Below, piece by piece: positions 50,403 to 58,834 of a stretch of DNA of 64,000 nt (position 1 is its first letter; each line of letters begins with the position of its first letter). The stretch comes from JAENVT01 sp963720775 (GTDB lineage Bacteria > Actinomycetota > Acidimicrobiia > Acidimicrobiales > Ilumatobacteraceae), in the NCBI GenBank assembly GCA_963720775.1, contig CAVRGR010000006.1, positions 434,001-498,000 of the forward strand, in the 5' to 3' direction. Made by a program: the position numbers and the translations under genes. Below the pieces are notes generated by a model. The model was not told the origin of the DNA, ran no database searches, and saw only the letters and a list, made by a program, of their open reading frames with translations.

Positions 50403-51699
50403 CGTGATCGAACAACTGCGCATGCTGCGCGAGGTCTTGGATGCCCACGCGACGCCGGTAACACTCGACGATCTCCGACGTACCGAGATGACGACTTTGC
50501 TCGAGCCGGCGTCGAGCGATGTCACTCATCCCGACCCTGTTGGCGAACCAGCACCCGGGCGCCGCTGGATCAAACGGGTAGTCGCCGTCGCGGCCGTGCT
50601 CGTCGTCGTTGTTGGCCTCGCTGTGGTTGGCCGTCAGGATCGTGTCGCGACAGAGCCAGGATCAGGAGACGACGTCCCGGCGACCTTGGGATCGACTGAT
50701 CCATCAACGGGACTCACTTCCGGCGAGCCGGCGGCCCCTGACATTCCCGCCGGCAGCTCACTACGGGTTACTAAGGAAATCCCCACGACCGGCACCTTGT
50801 CTGTGTACGACACCGCGGATCGAAGCCAAGTCTGCCTCTCCGTAAGTTTCGACGACGGCGGCAACTCGGGTGGCTGCGCCGACACCACCGAACTCAGCAG
50901 TGGTCTGATCTGGAGCTTCATGCAGCACTCCCACTCACCCGCCGTACCGGCGCTTCTGCTCGGTATCACCGCCACGAGCATCGGATTCAGCGTGGCCGTC
51001 AACGGGCAGATCATCGAGCCCGACGTCGATGGCATTTGGTACGCGCTGATACCTCTCAGCACCGCCGAGTTCACCATCACAACGAACAAGGCTCTGACAG
51101 TGGTGCCGCTCGTACATCCCGAAATGACACCGACCGTTGTCCAACTGCCCGGGTCGGTTCCCGACGCACCAGGGAACCAGTCCTCAACCAACTCGCATCC
51201 GTCGGCCGACACCACTGTCCCGCTGGCGAACCGAGCTCCGATTGCCATCGGCGACTCGGTGATGCTCGGAGCCAAACCACAGTTGGAGAACGCCGGCTTC
51301 GTCGTCGACGCATCCGAGGCTCGGCAAGCAAGCGACGTCATCGAAGTCGTCCGCCGACTTCGAGCTGACGGCCAGCTGGGTAACACGGTCGTCATTCACG
51401 TCGGCACCAACGGCGAGGTAACCAACAACGACCTCGCCGCGATCATGACCAACCTGCCACCCGACGAAGTCAGCTCGGTCTGGTTCCTCACCGACTACGC
51501 CGACAAACCTTGGATCGCGGCGAACAACCAACGAATCATCGCGCTCGCTCGTAGCTACACCAACGTACACGTTGGCTACTGGTACGACGTGGCCGCCACC
51601 CTGCCGGGAATGGCGACCGACCGTATCCATCTCCAAAGCAGCGAAGCGAAACAGGCCTACGCCAACGTGATCGCCATCTGGACCGGGATCAATCCGTAG
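50392..51699 (+). CDS. Membrane partner of sigma factor with C-terminal SGNH-like domain (pair 2)
   Basis: 435 residues from ATG 50392 (GGAGG 6 nt upstream). The cytoplasmic N-terminus (about 62 residues) is followed by one membrane helix (VVAVAAVLVVVVGLAVV), a middle beta-type region, and from about residue 285 an SGNH-hydrolase-like domain: APIAIGDSVMLGAKPQL (block I Ser), HVGTNGEV (block III Asn), and TDRIHLQSSEAKQAY with Asp-x-x-His. This domain is known from the extracellular part of OatA-type peptidoglycan acyltransferases. A sigma-coupled membrane protein that ends in an enzyme-like domain is unusual. Confidence 0.75.
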   Translation: MPADVIEQLRMLREVLDAHATPVTLDDLRRTEMTTLLEPASSDVTHPDPVGEPAPGRRWIKRVVAVAAVLVVVVGLAVVGRQDRVATEPGSGDDVPATLGSTDPSTGLTSGEPAAPDIPAGSSLRVTKEIPTTGTLSVYDTADRSQVCLSVSFDDGGNSGGCADTTELSSGLIWSFMQHSHSPAVPALLLGITATSIGFSVAVNGQIIEPDVDGIWYALIPLSTAEFTITTNKALTVVPLVHPEMTPTVVQLPGSVPDAPGNQSSTNSHPSADTTVPLANRAPIAIGDSVMLGAKPQLENAGFVVDASEARQASDVIEVVRRLRADGQLGNTVVIHVGTNGEVTNNDLAAIMTNLPPDEVSSVWFLTDYADKPWIAANNQRIIALARSYTNVHVGYWYDVAATLPGMATDRIHLQSSEAKQAYANVIAIWTGINP

Positions 51700-51861
51700 A
51701 ACAACCATGCAAACAAGCAGTCAGAGGCCTTGACCTCTACAGGACCCCTGACCGATCGGGTGGGCTCCAAGTATCGGGCCCGGACGTAGTGCGCGCCGCA
51801 CTTGTATCAATGTGGGTGTCTGGTGCGTCGAAGTGGCGTGTACGACGAAGGGCTGCGCGAC

Positions 51862-52317
51862 GTGGCGGATGTTGAGACCGATTTCACTGCGTTGTACCGG
51901 GCAGAACACGACCGGCAGGTTCGTCGGGCGTTCCTGCTGCTCGGGGATAACGAGGCGGCGAACGACGTGGTCCACGATGCGATGACGAGCTTGTTCCGGC
52001 GTTGGGATGAGATCGATCAACCGGCGGCATATCTGAATCGTGCTGTGCTGAACGGATGCCGCGACACAGGGCGCCGTCGAACGTCATCGGTGCGGCTGCT
52101 CCACAGGTTGAGAGCTGATGTCGGTGCGAGTGTGGCGCACGACTCGCTGGTCGACGTGTTGGCGAAGCTTCCGTTTCAGCACCGTGCTGCGGTCGTGCTG
52201 CGCTACTACGCGGGCTACACGACCGATGAGATCGCCTGGGCGCTCGACTGCGCCCCGGGATCAGTCGGTCCTTGGATCGAGCGCGGCCTGTCCGCGATGC
52301 GAAAGGTGCTGCGATGA
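51862..52317 (+). CDS. SigE-family ECF sigma factor (pair 3)
   Basis: About 151 residues from the GTG at 51862; GTG 51823 and TTG 51802 are alternatives. Region 2: DFTALYRAEHDRQVRRAFLL, EAANDVVHDAMTSLFRRWD, and QPAAYLNRAVLNGCRDTGRR; region 4: LPFQHRAAVVLRYYAGYTTD then IAWALDCAPGSVGPWIERGL. The stop overlaps the partner start (ATGA). The pair lies 162 bp after pair 2. It is the SigE/Sig70 type common in actinobacterial sigma-anti-sigma operons. Confidence 0.82.
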   Translation: MADVETDFTALYRAEHDRQVRRAFLLLGDNEAANDVVHDAMTSLFRRWDEIDQPAAYLNRAVLNGCRDTGRRRTSSVRLLHRLRADVGASVAHDSLVDVLAKLPFQHRAAVVLRYYAGYTTDEIAWALDCAPGSVGPWIERGLSAMRKVLR

Positions 52318-53369
52318 ACGAATTCGAGAACCGCGTTTCGACCCTGCTCCGCGAGTGTGCCGACGCCGCGCGCCCCTACGACCAGCTGGACGCCGCACTC
52401 GCCGACACGGCCAGCATTGCGGTCTCCACGGCTGCGCCGCCTCCGGCGCGGCGCTGGGCTGTGCTGACGGCCGCCAGCATCGTCGTCATAGCCGGCTTGT
52501 ACGTGGTCGCCGCCCGGAGCACGTCGAGCCAATCGGCCAATCAATCGGGCACCAGCCAGGGCGCGGCACCGCTGCTGTTCCCACCGGGTGTCGAGCCGAT
52601 CGGAGCACCGGTGGAATCGCCGCCGGGTCGGTTCTCGACACTGCTGTCATCTCCCACTGGCACGCTCTATGTGATCGATCTGTTCGAGAACTTCTGGGGA
52701 TCACTACCGTCGGGAACCTCAACCCGGACGATCAACGGACACGTCTTCGGCGATCTTGGCAACAGCGGTGAAATCGGCAGCAACAACTCATACGCGTTGC
52801 TCGAGCCCTGCTCGATGACGTTCACCCGCGCCCCAGCGAGCGCACAACCCTGGGACGACGAGGTCGTCGCGCTGTTGTCCGCTGAGACCGCCACGCGCGG
52901 ACACACAACCGTGACACTCCCATCGGGCTGGGCCATGCTCACCAAACCCGCCGAACAAGTGACCAGCTACGAGTACACCGTCGAGAACGCCATCGCCGGA
53001 TCACCAGCGGCGATCTGGACAGCGCCAGGCACCGACGTCTCGGCGATCTTCGGTGCGTACGGCACCCCGCAAACCACCCACCGCGCCGACTTCGACGGTC
53101 ACCAAGCTTGGTTCAGCGTCTACCCCGCCGCCAACAACCATCTCACCTGGGCATCAGCTGGAAACGCCTACGGCATCACCGCACGAGGCGCCACCGAGCA
53201 ACAACTGGTTGCCTTTGCCCGAACTCTGCAACCAGCCACCATCTCCCAACTGCAGACCAACTCCGAACGAGCCGGCGGCCAATGGACACCCGCCACGATT
53301 GCCTCGACCGTTCCCGCACCTGCACAAGCCTGCGATGCTCGTGCCCTCGCCGTAGAACCGTCCTCGTAA
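52314..53369 (+). CDS. Single-pass membrane partner of sigma factor (pair 3)
   Basis: 351 residues. The cytoplasmic part (about 50 residues, NRVSTLLRECADAARPYDQL) lacks a zinc anti-sigma motif. One helix (RWAVLTAASIVVIAGLYVVA) leads to an extracytoplasmic domain of about 270 residues with TVTLPSGWAMLTK and QQLVAFARTL near its end. The same LPSGW segment and overall layout occur in the pair 4 partner, so the two sensor domains are paralogous. The start overlaps the sigma gene by 4 bp. Confidence 0.72.
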   Translation: MNEFENRVSTLLRECADAARPYDQLDAALADTASIAVSTAAPPPARRWAVLTAASIVVIAGLYVVAARSTSSQSANQSGTSQGAAPLLFPPGVEPIGAPVESPPGRFSTLLSSPTGTLYVIDLFENFWGSLPSGTSTRTINGHVFGDLGNSGEIGSNNSYALLEPCSMTFTRAPASAQPWDDEVVALLSAETATRGHTTVTLPSGWAMLTKPAEQVTSYEYTVENAIAGSPAAIWTAPGTDVSAIFGAYGTPQTTHRADFDGHQAWFSVYPAANNHLTWASAGNAYGITARGATEQQLVAFARTLQPATISQLQTNSERAGGQWTPATIASTVPAPAQACDARALAVEPSS

Positions 53370-53508
53370 CGACTCCCGCCCATAACACGCCACACAGAAG
53401 CGCGGATCCGAAGCCCCCTCCGGCCATGCACCGAACGAAGCCACCTGGCGTGCCTCTAGGCATCATCGCAAGGAACCTGAGGCGGAGCTGCGGGGTCACA
53501 ACCAAGAT

Positions 53509-54018
53509 GTGCACGCGAACGATGAGACAGCGACTGCCGCGCCGAGTGTTGCAGACAGCGCGAGGCCCGTGCTGGACTTCGACGCGTTCTACCTGGCTCA
53601 ATACGCCAAGACTGTTCGGCTTGCTCGACTGTTGACCGGCTCCTCCGCTGCGGCCGAGGACTTGGCACAGGAGGCGTTCATTCGCGTTCATCGTCATGCG
53701 TCGAGCCTTGACAACCCCGGGGGGTTCCTGCGAACCACGACCGTCAATGTCTGCCACAACTGGCATCGCAGCAGACGGCGCGAGGCGTTGCGCATGATCA
53801 GGATCGGACCGCCGTCCGAGTCGCTGTCATCGCAGGCCCAAGAACTCGACGCCGTGGTGGCTGCACTCCCTTATCGCCAGCGAGCTGTGCTCGTGCTGCG
53901 GTACTGGCTTGATCTCACCGAGGCGGACATCGCTCGATCACTCGATTGCCGTGTGGGGACCGTTAAGTCACTCCAATCGCGCGCTCTCGCCAACCTTCGA
54001 AAGGAACTCCGTCGATGA
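53509..54018 (+). CDS. SigE-family ECF sigma factor (pair 4)
   Basis: 169 residues from a GTG start. Region 2: DFDAFYLAQYAKTVRLARLL, AEDLAQEAFIRVHRH and NPGGFLRTTTVNVCHNWHRS; region 4: LPYRQRAVLVLRYWLDLTEA then IARSLDCRVGTVKSLQSRAL. All key sigma segments are intact. The stop overlaps the membrane partner start (ATGA). The 139-bp gap before it shows no obvious promoter by eye. Confidence 0.87.
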   Translation: MHANDETATAAPSVADSARPVLDFDAFYLAQYAKTVRLARLLTGSSAAAEDLAQEAFIRVHRHASSLDNPGGFLRTTTVNVCHNWHRSRRREALRMIRIGPPSESLSSQAQELDAVVAALPYRQRAVLVLRYWLDLTEADIARSLDCRVGTVKSLQSRALANLRKELRR

Positions 54019-55076
54019 GCACTGATCTCGATACGCGGCTACGGGAGCTGTTCACCGAACTCGCCGACGCCACACCGGTAGAGACTCCGGCACGCTTTCA
54101 CCCCGAACAACTGACGACCGCCCGCGTGGCACGCGACCTCAGGCCGCGCTCGAAGTGGCTTGCAGTGGCCGGCGCAGCGGCTGCGATCGTATTGATCGTC
54201 GGTCTCGTGGCGATCGCCCGCCATGATGATGCCCGCAACCTCAGCCCAACCAACCCGACCACCACAACCCGTGCGATTCCTGGAACTGATCCGGTGCTGT
54301 GGGTACCGGACACGTCGTTGGGCTCCATCACGATCACGGGATACAACCAGGCCAGCGACGCACCGATGTATGGGGGTGCTGTGCGTTCACCAGATGGCAC
54401 GGTGTTTGGGATCAGCGTCAACCCTGACTACGGGGACACGACGCCGACGGGAGAAGTGCGAACCATTGGCGGACGTACCGTGAGGGCGTCGACCGACGGC
54501 TCGGCTCCCGGGGAGGTGTATCGCACGACGACGATCGGGTGCATCAATGTCGGCCTGACGACCGCCGGAGAAGACCCCTGGAGCACCGATGCAATCGCCC
54601 TCGTCAATGGCCTGACCGACGGTAGCGGGAGCATACGAATCGTGTTGCCGTCGGGCTGGTCGACGCTGGGTTACACAGCCGCAGGTCATCAGTTCGAGGT
54701 CTCGTTCGACGTCATCGTCAACGGCAGACAGCAATCCCTGTCGATGTGGCAGATGCCCAACGCACCGGCCGGGTTCTATCTCACCGCCCATGAAAGCAAC
54801 CCGCGCTCAGTCCAGGTCGGCGGAGTGCAGGGTTGGGTGATCGACGGGGTGACCACCGCCGGTTACACCACACTCGTCGCCGAGCGCGACGGAACTGCGT
54901 TCTTCGTCGGCGGAGACATACCGGAGGATCAGTTGATCAAGATCACGGAGGCGATGGTCCGCGCCCCGCAAGCGGACTGGACAGCTCACCAAGACCCCAG
55001 CATTACCAGCATCACGCCGGCGCCCCCCGTGCCGGGATGCCAGCTCCCCGCCCTCGACATCGTGGCCAATCCCTGA
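54015..55076 (+). CDS. Single-pass membrane partner of sigma factor (pair 4)
   Basis: 353 residues. The N-terminus (TDLDTRLRELFTELADATPV) resembles the cytoplasmic part of other membrane anti-sigma-like proteins. One helix (WLAVAGAAAAIVLIVGLVAI, about 50-70) is followed by about 280 extracytoplasmic residues with RIVLPSGWSTLGY and EDQLIKITEAMVRAP, matching the partner of pair 3 in order and spacing. It is the last gene before the second attachment repeat. Anti-sigma function is inferred from topology and translational coupling. Confidence 0.75.
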   Translation: MSTDLDTRLRELFTELADATPVETPARFHPEQLTTARVARDLRPRSKWLAVAGAAAAIVLIVGLVAIARHDDARNLSPTNPTTTTRAIPGTDPVLWVPDTSLGSITITGYNQASDAPMYGGAVRSPDGTVFGISVNPDYGDTTPTGEVRTIGGRTVRASTDGSAPGEVYRTTTIGCINVGLTTAGEDPWSTDAIALVNGLTDGSGSIRIVLPSGWSTLGYTAAGHQFEVSFDVIVNGRQQSLSMWQMPNAPAGFYLTAHESNPRSVQVGGVQGWVIDGVTTAGYTTLVAERDGTAFFVGGDIPEDQLIKITEAMVRAPQADWTAHQDPSITSITPAPPVPGCQLPALDIVANP

Positions 55077-55364
55077 CGACCGCCATCGGCCAGGTCGCAC
55101 CACCCATGGGAATTGGTACATGTCTGGAACCTCTGCCGAGAATGGTCAAGGTCAATTGAAATTCACAGACGGTTGGCGAGGGCTCCAAAATTGATCATTG
55201 GCAGACCCTCGAAGTGGCCTCGGATCCAGTATCGGAAATGTATCAATTCGTCTGATATTCGACCGTGTCGGCTCGTGTTGCCTCGTCCACGGTATTCGCG
55301 GAACTCCAGGTCAGGCGACACAAATCGGCATCGCTCAACACCAGCTGGACGTGCCCGGCTCAGC

Positions 55365-55409
55365 CTTCGGATCAGACGGTTGGGGGTTCGAGTCCCTCCG
55401 GACGCACTG
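55365..55409 (+). repeat. Attachment site copy 2
   Basis: Identical to 35518-35562 over 45 bp (tRNA-Arg anticodon loop to tRNA end). It marks the right end of the main element. The tRNA 5' half is missing, so this is not a second tRNA gene. The preceding 288 bp after the last sigma pair show no gene. Confidence 0.9.
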
Positions 55410-55419
55410 CGAAATCTGT

Positions 55420-55785
55420 GAGGCCGACCTGCGCCAGTTTCTTGCGGTGACTGCGACCCATCGCTGGGGAGCGCCATTGCGGCTCGCCGCGTAGTATGGG
55501 TTGCGGCGGAGTGAGTTGTTGGGGTTGCCGTGGTCGGCGGTCGACGAAAAGGCCGGCACCGTGCGCATCGAGCAAGCGCTGATCGAGGTGTCGGGCCATG
55601 TGGAGTGGAGCCCCGGTAAGAACGAGCGCTCGCGACGCACGATCCCGATCGACTCGGCAACGGCCAAGGCGCTCGCTGCGCATCGTCGCCGCCAGGCCGA
55701 AGAGCGCCTTGCTGCCGGACCGGAGTGGATCGACATGGGACTCGTCGTGACTTCGAAGACCGGCAACCGGGACGCGCTGAGCAAC
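55420..55785 (+). pseudogene. Integrase fragment of a second, decayed element
   Basis: A frame homologous to residues about 178-300 of the integrase at 35679: DLRQFLAVTATHRWGAPLRL, GLRRSELLGLPWSAVD and SRRTIPIDSATAKALAAHRR. It has an in-frame TAG at 55492-55494, no N-terminal domain, and no catalytic His-x-x-Arg or Tyr; it loses similarity after LVVTSKTGNRDALSN. It starts 11 bp after attachment copy 2, the position of int in the main element, so it is the debris of a tandemly integrated relative. Confidence 0.88.
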
Positions 55786-55856
55786 TGCACCGTTGGTTGG
55801 CAACACTCTCGTTGGCAGCGTTAGCTTGGCGCAATGACCGGCAGAAGGGTGGAGAC

Positions 55857-56417
55857 TTGATCGCCATCGCGTCGAGTTATCTCAACTGGTTCGTGTTCGT
55901 CAGCGTCGTGCTCGGACTTGCGGGCACCTTCGACGTGCTCAGTCAGCCCGGGCGAGCGTTCGACGCCGCCGGCCACAGGAAGCTGGTGTGGCTGTCGATC
56001 GAGGCGGCGGGCACGATAGTCCTCGGCGGGTTGTTCACGTGGGCGGTCTATTCGCTCATGATTCGACCGGGCGTGGTGCGCGCCGGCGGCAGACATCGCA
56101 TCAAGGGTCGTGTGACTTTCGCGGTCCTCAGCGGGTTGGTGCGTGTGATCTTCGGGGGCCTCGGCGGAGCCATACGTGGTTTCCTGATGCCCCGCTCCTC
56201 ATCCGGCCGCACTCGGCACACGGAGAGCACGAACCCAGCAGGAGCGCCACGACAGCCGGCCCCCGTCAAGCGGCCATGTCCCACATGCAGCGGACTCTTT
56301 GGCCGGTGCGCGGACTGCCGTGGATCGGGCGCCATCTCCGGCAACGTGTGCCGCAGGTGCAATGGCTCCGGCCACTCGACCTGCCCGACGTGCGGTGGTC
56401 GCGGTTATCTCGCATGA
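55857..56417 (+). CDS. Membrane protein with C-terminal CXXC zinc-ribbon repeats
   Basis: 186 residues from a TTG start (GGAG 2 nt upstream). Two membrane helices (about 5-25 and 45-70) and a glycine-rich segment (VRVIFGGLGGAIRGFL) precede a C-terminal DnaJ-type zinc domain with four CXXC pairs: CPTC, CADC, CRRC and CPTC, each followed by a GxG turn. Function is unknown; the DnaJ-like part suggests a chaperone or redox role. It lies inside the decayed second element. Confidence 0.65.
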   Translation: MIAIASSYLNWFVFVSVVLGLAGTFDVLSQPGRAFDAAGHRKLVWLSIEAAGTIVLGGLFTWAVYSLMIRPGVVRAGGRHRIKGRVTFAVLSGLVRVIFGGLGGAIRGFLMPRSSSGRTRHTESTNPAGAPRQPAPVKRPCPTCSGLFGRCADCRGSGAISGNVCRRCNGSGHSTCPTCGGRGYLA

Positions 56418-56840
56418 CTTCATCAGGACTACGTCAAGACATTGGTCGCAGTAGAGGTTGGGCAGCTTGAGGCCGCGGTGCTTCAAGACCATGGCCTCGA
56501 CCCTTTGACGCGAGCAGCATCTTGACATCGATGCCGCGTTGCGTCGGTTGGTGATGAGGCCGATCGAGAATTCGTCGCGGAGATCGCCGAGCAGTTCATC
56601 CACGCTGACCCCGAGCTTGGACAGTGTGGCGTTTCTGCTGAACGAGGGCGACGGTCTGCGCGCCATTGCATTGGCCACTGTCGGGCTCCATCCTGACGAC
56701 GAGATCGAATCGTGCCATAACGCCCTGATCCAGCTTGATGAGGTCCGGAATTGGTGCAGGATTTGCCACTGATGTGATAGTCGATATCAACGGCTGGATC
56801 GGCAACGCCCAAGCCAGCTGACCGATGTCGGACGAGCCGC
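56418..56840. other. 423-bp region without a supported gene
   Basis: Frames on both strands of 60-100 codons exist (for example 56539-56772 plus strand and a minus-strand frame through 56199-56678), but none has a good start context or a motif I recognise, and they overlap one another. I read it as degraded DNA of the second element. Confidence 0.45.
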
Positions 56841-57365
56841 CTACGGGGTTGTGCCGAGCAGGCGGGCCTTCTGCGCGGCGAACTCTTGTTCGGTGAGAAT
56901 GCCCTCGCTGCGCAGGTGCCCGAGACGCTCCAGCGCGTCGAACATCGCCTGATCGGCCGCCGGCGACGCCGGCGGCGGCGTCATCGCAGCGTCATCGACC
57001 ATCGACCCCGACAGATCGCCCAGCAGCATCGCGGCGATGTCCCCGGCAGAGCCACCGGTTGCGGGGGATCCGAGCTGTGGGCCGAACGGAGTGGCCGCGG
57101 CGTCGAGCTCGTCCTTCGTCGGGTGCACGACCAGGTTCACCGGTCGCCCGACGAGCGAGCCGTCAACGTGCGCGATAGGCATCCAGATGCTGATGCGCCC
57201 GTCGAACGTCGCCCGCCTCGGGGGTTGCACACGCACCTCGAGGTGGAACAGGCAGTCGCGTGGCGGCGCGTCGCGCAGAGCCATCTTCTTGTGCGTCCGG
57301 TGCTCCGCAAGCACCTGCCCCGTGCACGCGAGCCATTTGGAACGGTCGTGGTCGAACACCGCCAT
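56841..57365 (-). CDS. Hypothetical protein with C-terminal SHOCT-like segment
   Basis: 174 residues from the ATG at 57365. The N-terminal 100 residues are a mixed alpha/beta region (FHLEVRVQPPRRATFDGRIS). The C-terminal 27 (ALERLGHLRSEGILTEQEFA, then AQKARLL) are a SHOCT motif, a short oligomerisation tail found at the ends of many bacterial proteins. A Pro/Ala-rich linker lies between them. Its start is 16 bp from attachment copy 3. Function unknown. Confidence 0.65.
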   Translation of the reverse strand: MAVFDHDRSKWLACTGQVLAEHRTHKKMALRDAPPRDCLFHLEVRVQPPRRATFDGRISIWMPIAHVDGSLVGRPVNLVVHPTKDELDAAATPFGPQLGSPATGGSAGDIAAMLLGDLSGSMVDDAAMTPPPASPAADQAMFDALERLGHLRSEGILTEQEFAAQKARLLGTTP

Positions 57366-57381
57366 GGCCGCACGGTACCAC

Positions 57382-57421
57382 CAGACGGTTGGGGGTTCGA
57401 GTCCCTCCGGACGCACTGAGA
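57382..57421 (+). repeat. Attachment site copy 3
   Basis: 40 bp identical to 35526-35565 (tRNA-Arg 3' part through the first bases after it), without the anticodon loop seen in copies 1 and 2. It marks the right edge of the decayed second element and probably the chromosomal junction. Confidence 0.88.
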
Positions 57422-57545
57422 GATCTGGCGACTTGCGCCCGCGAAGGCTCTAGAGATCGACGCTGCAAAGAGCCTGCTCAGAGGACGACTTCAGCACACT
57501 CAGGGGCGTATGCTCCGGCCTGACTTCGGAGCGACAGGATCGGCG

Positions 57546-58100
57546 ATGAACAACTGGTTGTGGTACGTCACGAGGTCTACCGGCATCGTGGCAACCGTGC
57601 TCATGTTGGCGTCGTTGGCATGGGGTTTCCTGTTCTCGGCGCGCGAGACGGGCACCCGATTGCGACCGGCGTGGTGGCTGGACCTGCACAAGGGCCTCGG
57701 TGGTCTCGCCGTCATCTTCACGGTGTTGCATCTCGTGGCGGCGTTCGCCGATTCGGACCTGGGTGTGAGCCTGGCGACGGTTTTGGTACCGGGCGCCGCG
57801 GATCGCAGCACTGCAGCGTTCACGTGGGGAGTTCTGGCGTTCTATGGCCTGGTCATCGCTGTGTTCACGTCGTGGCCGAGGATGCTCTTTCGTCGTCGCA
57901 CGTGGCGAACGGTGCACCTGCTGTCCGGGCCGGCCACGGCGCTCGCGTGCGTTCACGCCTATCAACTCGGCTCCGACGCCCATTCAGCAGCATTCCGGGT
58001 GCTGATGCCGCTCGCGGTCGGCTGCACCGTGTACCCGTTGGGGGTTCGTACGTGGAGCCTCGCGCTGGCGAAGTCTCAGCAATCTCCCAGCAAGTCCTGA
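57546..58100 (+). CDS. Ferric reductase-like transmembrane haem protein
   Basis: 184 residues with about five membrane helices. Two haem-binding His pairs show the classic ferric reductase/NADPH oxidase spacing: His-x13-His in HKGLGGLAVIFTVLH and His-x12-His in HLLSGPATALACVH. It would carry electrons across the membrane through two b haems. No flavin domain is attached, so the partners are probably the FMN-binding protein and ApbE encoded next. First gene of a three-gene operon. Confidence 0.82.
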   Translation: MNNWLWYVTRSTGIVATVLMLASLAWGFLFSARETGTRLRPAWWLDLHKGLGGLAVIFTVLHLVAAFADSDLGVSLATVLVPGAADRSTAAFTWGVLAFYGLVIAVFTSWPRMLFRRRTWRTVHLLSGPATALACVHAYQLGSDAHSAAFRVLMPLAVGCTVYPLGVRTWSLALAKSQQSPSKS

Positions 58101-58126
58101 GGAGCCTCTTACACGGGCCTGGCTGA

Positions 58127-58834
58127 ATGGCCTGCATGGAGACCGACATCCGCCAAGCTCTTCCGCCGCCCGCCCCGCTGGCGGCAATCGACCCGGCGAT
58201 GCAGGACCGCCTCGCTCGGCTGACCGCAACCCGCGCCCCTCGGGACCGGCGCACCGCAACCGGGCGTACGGCTCCACCGGCGGCGAACACTCGCAAGCGA
58301 CACGCCGCCAAGGGAAGCCGCACCGCCGCGGTGTTGATGAGCATCACCACCGCGGCCGGCCTCAGTGCCTACTTCCAACATGTCGATACCGCGGCAGCAT
58401 CGGCTACGACGAGCACTGTCACTGGCGGCGCAACCGCCTCGGGAACCGCCGCCTCCGGTGCAACATCGACGGCTACCGGGTCGGTCGCGGCCACCACGTC
58501 GGCGAGTGCAAGCAGTTCCTCGGCGCTCGCCGACGGCGCCTACACGGGAGCGACGGCGACCAACAAGTGGGGACCGGTCCAGGTCCAGATCACGGTCGCG
58601 GGCGGCAAGATCACCCAAGCCGTCGCCCTCCAGACACCGACGGCTGACCGCAAGAGTGTCTCCATCAATGCCCGGGCCACGCCGACTCTTGCCAGCGAGG
58701 TGTTGTCGGCGCAGAGCGCAACGATCGACACCGTTTCTGGGGCCACGTACACCAGTGACAGCTACAAGGTCTCGTTGCAGTCGGCGATCGACCTGGCACG
58801 GTCGACGGCGCTGCAGACGAGCACGTCACCGTGA
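58127..58834 (+). CDS. FMN-binding domain protein, probable covalent flavoprotein
   Basis: 235 residues; ATG 58127 or 58136. The cytoplasmic N-terminus (Ala/Pro/Arg-rich) leads to one membrane helix (about 62-84), a Thr/Ser/Ala linker, then an FMN_bind domain (about 135-235): DGAYTGATATNKWGPVQVQI and the flavin attachment site DTVSGATYTSDSY, where ApbE links FMN to Thr. It would receive electrons from the upstream haem protein outside the membrane. The stop overlaps the apbE start. Confidence 0.85.
   Translation: MACMETDIRQALPPPAPLAAIDPAMQDRLARLTATRAPRDRRTATGRTAPPAANTRKRHAAKGSRTAAVLMSITTAAGLSAYFQHVDTAAASATTSTVTGGATASGTAASGATSTATGSVAATTSASASSSSALADGAYTGATATNKWGPVQVQITVAGGKITQAVALQTPTADRKSVSINARATPTLASEVLSAQSATIDTVSGATYTSDSYKVSLQSAIDLARSTALQTSTSP

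Larger units (their letters stand above)
35518..57421. mobile_element. tRNA-Arg integrative element with a decayed tandem neighbour
   Basis: Bounded by the tRNA 3' half (35518-35562) and repeats of it at 55365-55409 and 57382-57421. The first interval (19.8 kb) holds integrase, excisionase-like protein, MobF relaxase, nucleotidyltransferase/HEPN pair, a broken exporter and four sigma/membrane-protein pairs. The second (2.0 kb) begins with an integrase fragment and looks like the remnant of another element in the same site. A relaxase without visible type IV secretion genes points to a mobilisable rather than self-transmissible element. Confidence 0.85.

Noticed and set aside
55365..55409. A second tRNA-Arg gene
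   Set aside because: Only the 3' half is present; the D arm and 5' acceptor strand are missing, so it is an attachment repeat.
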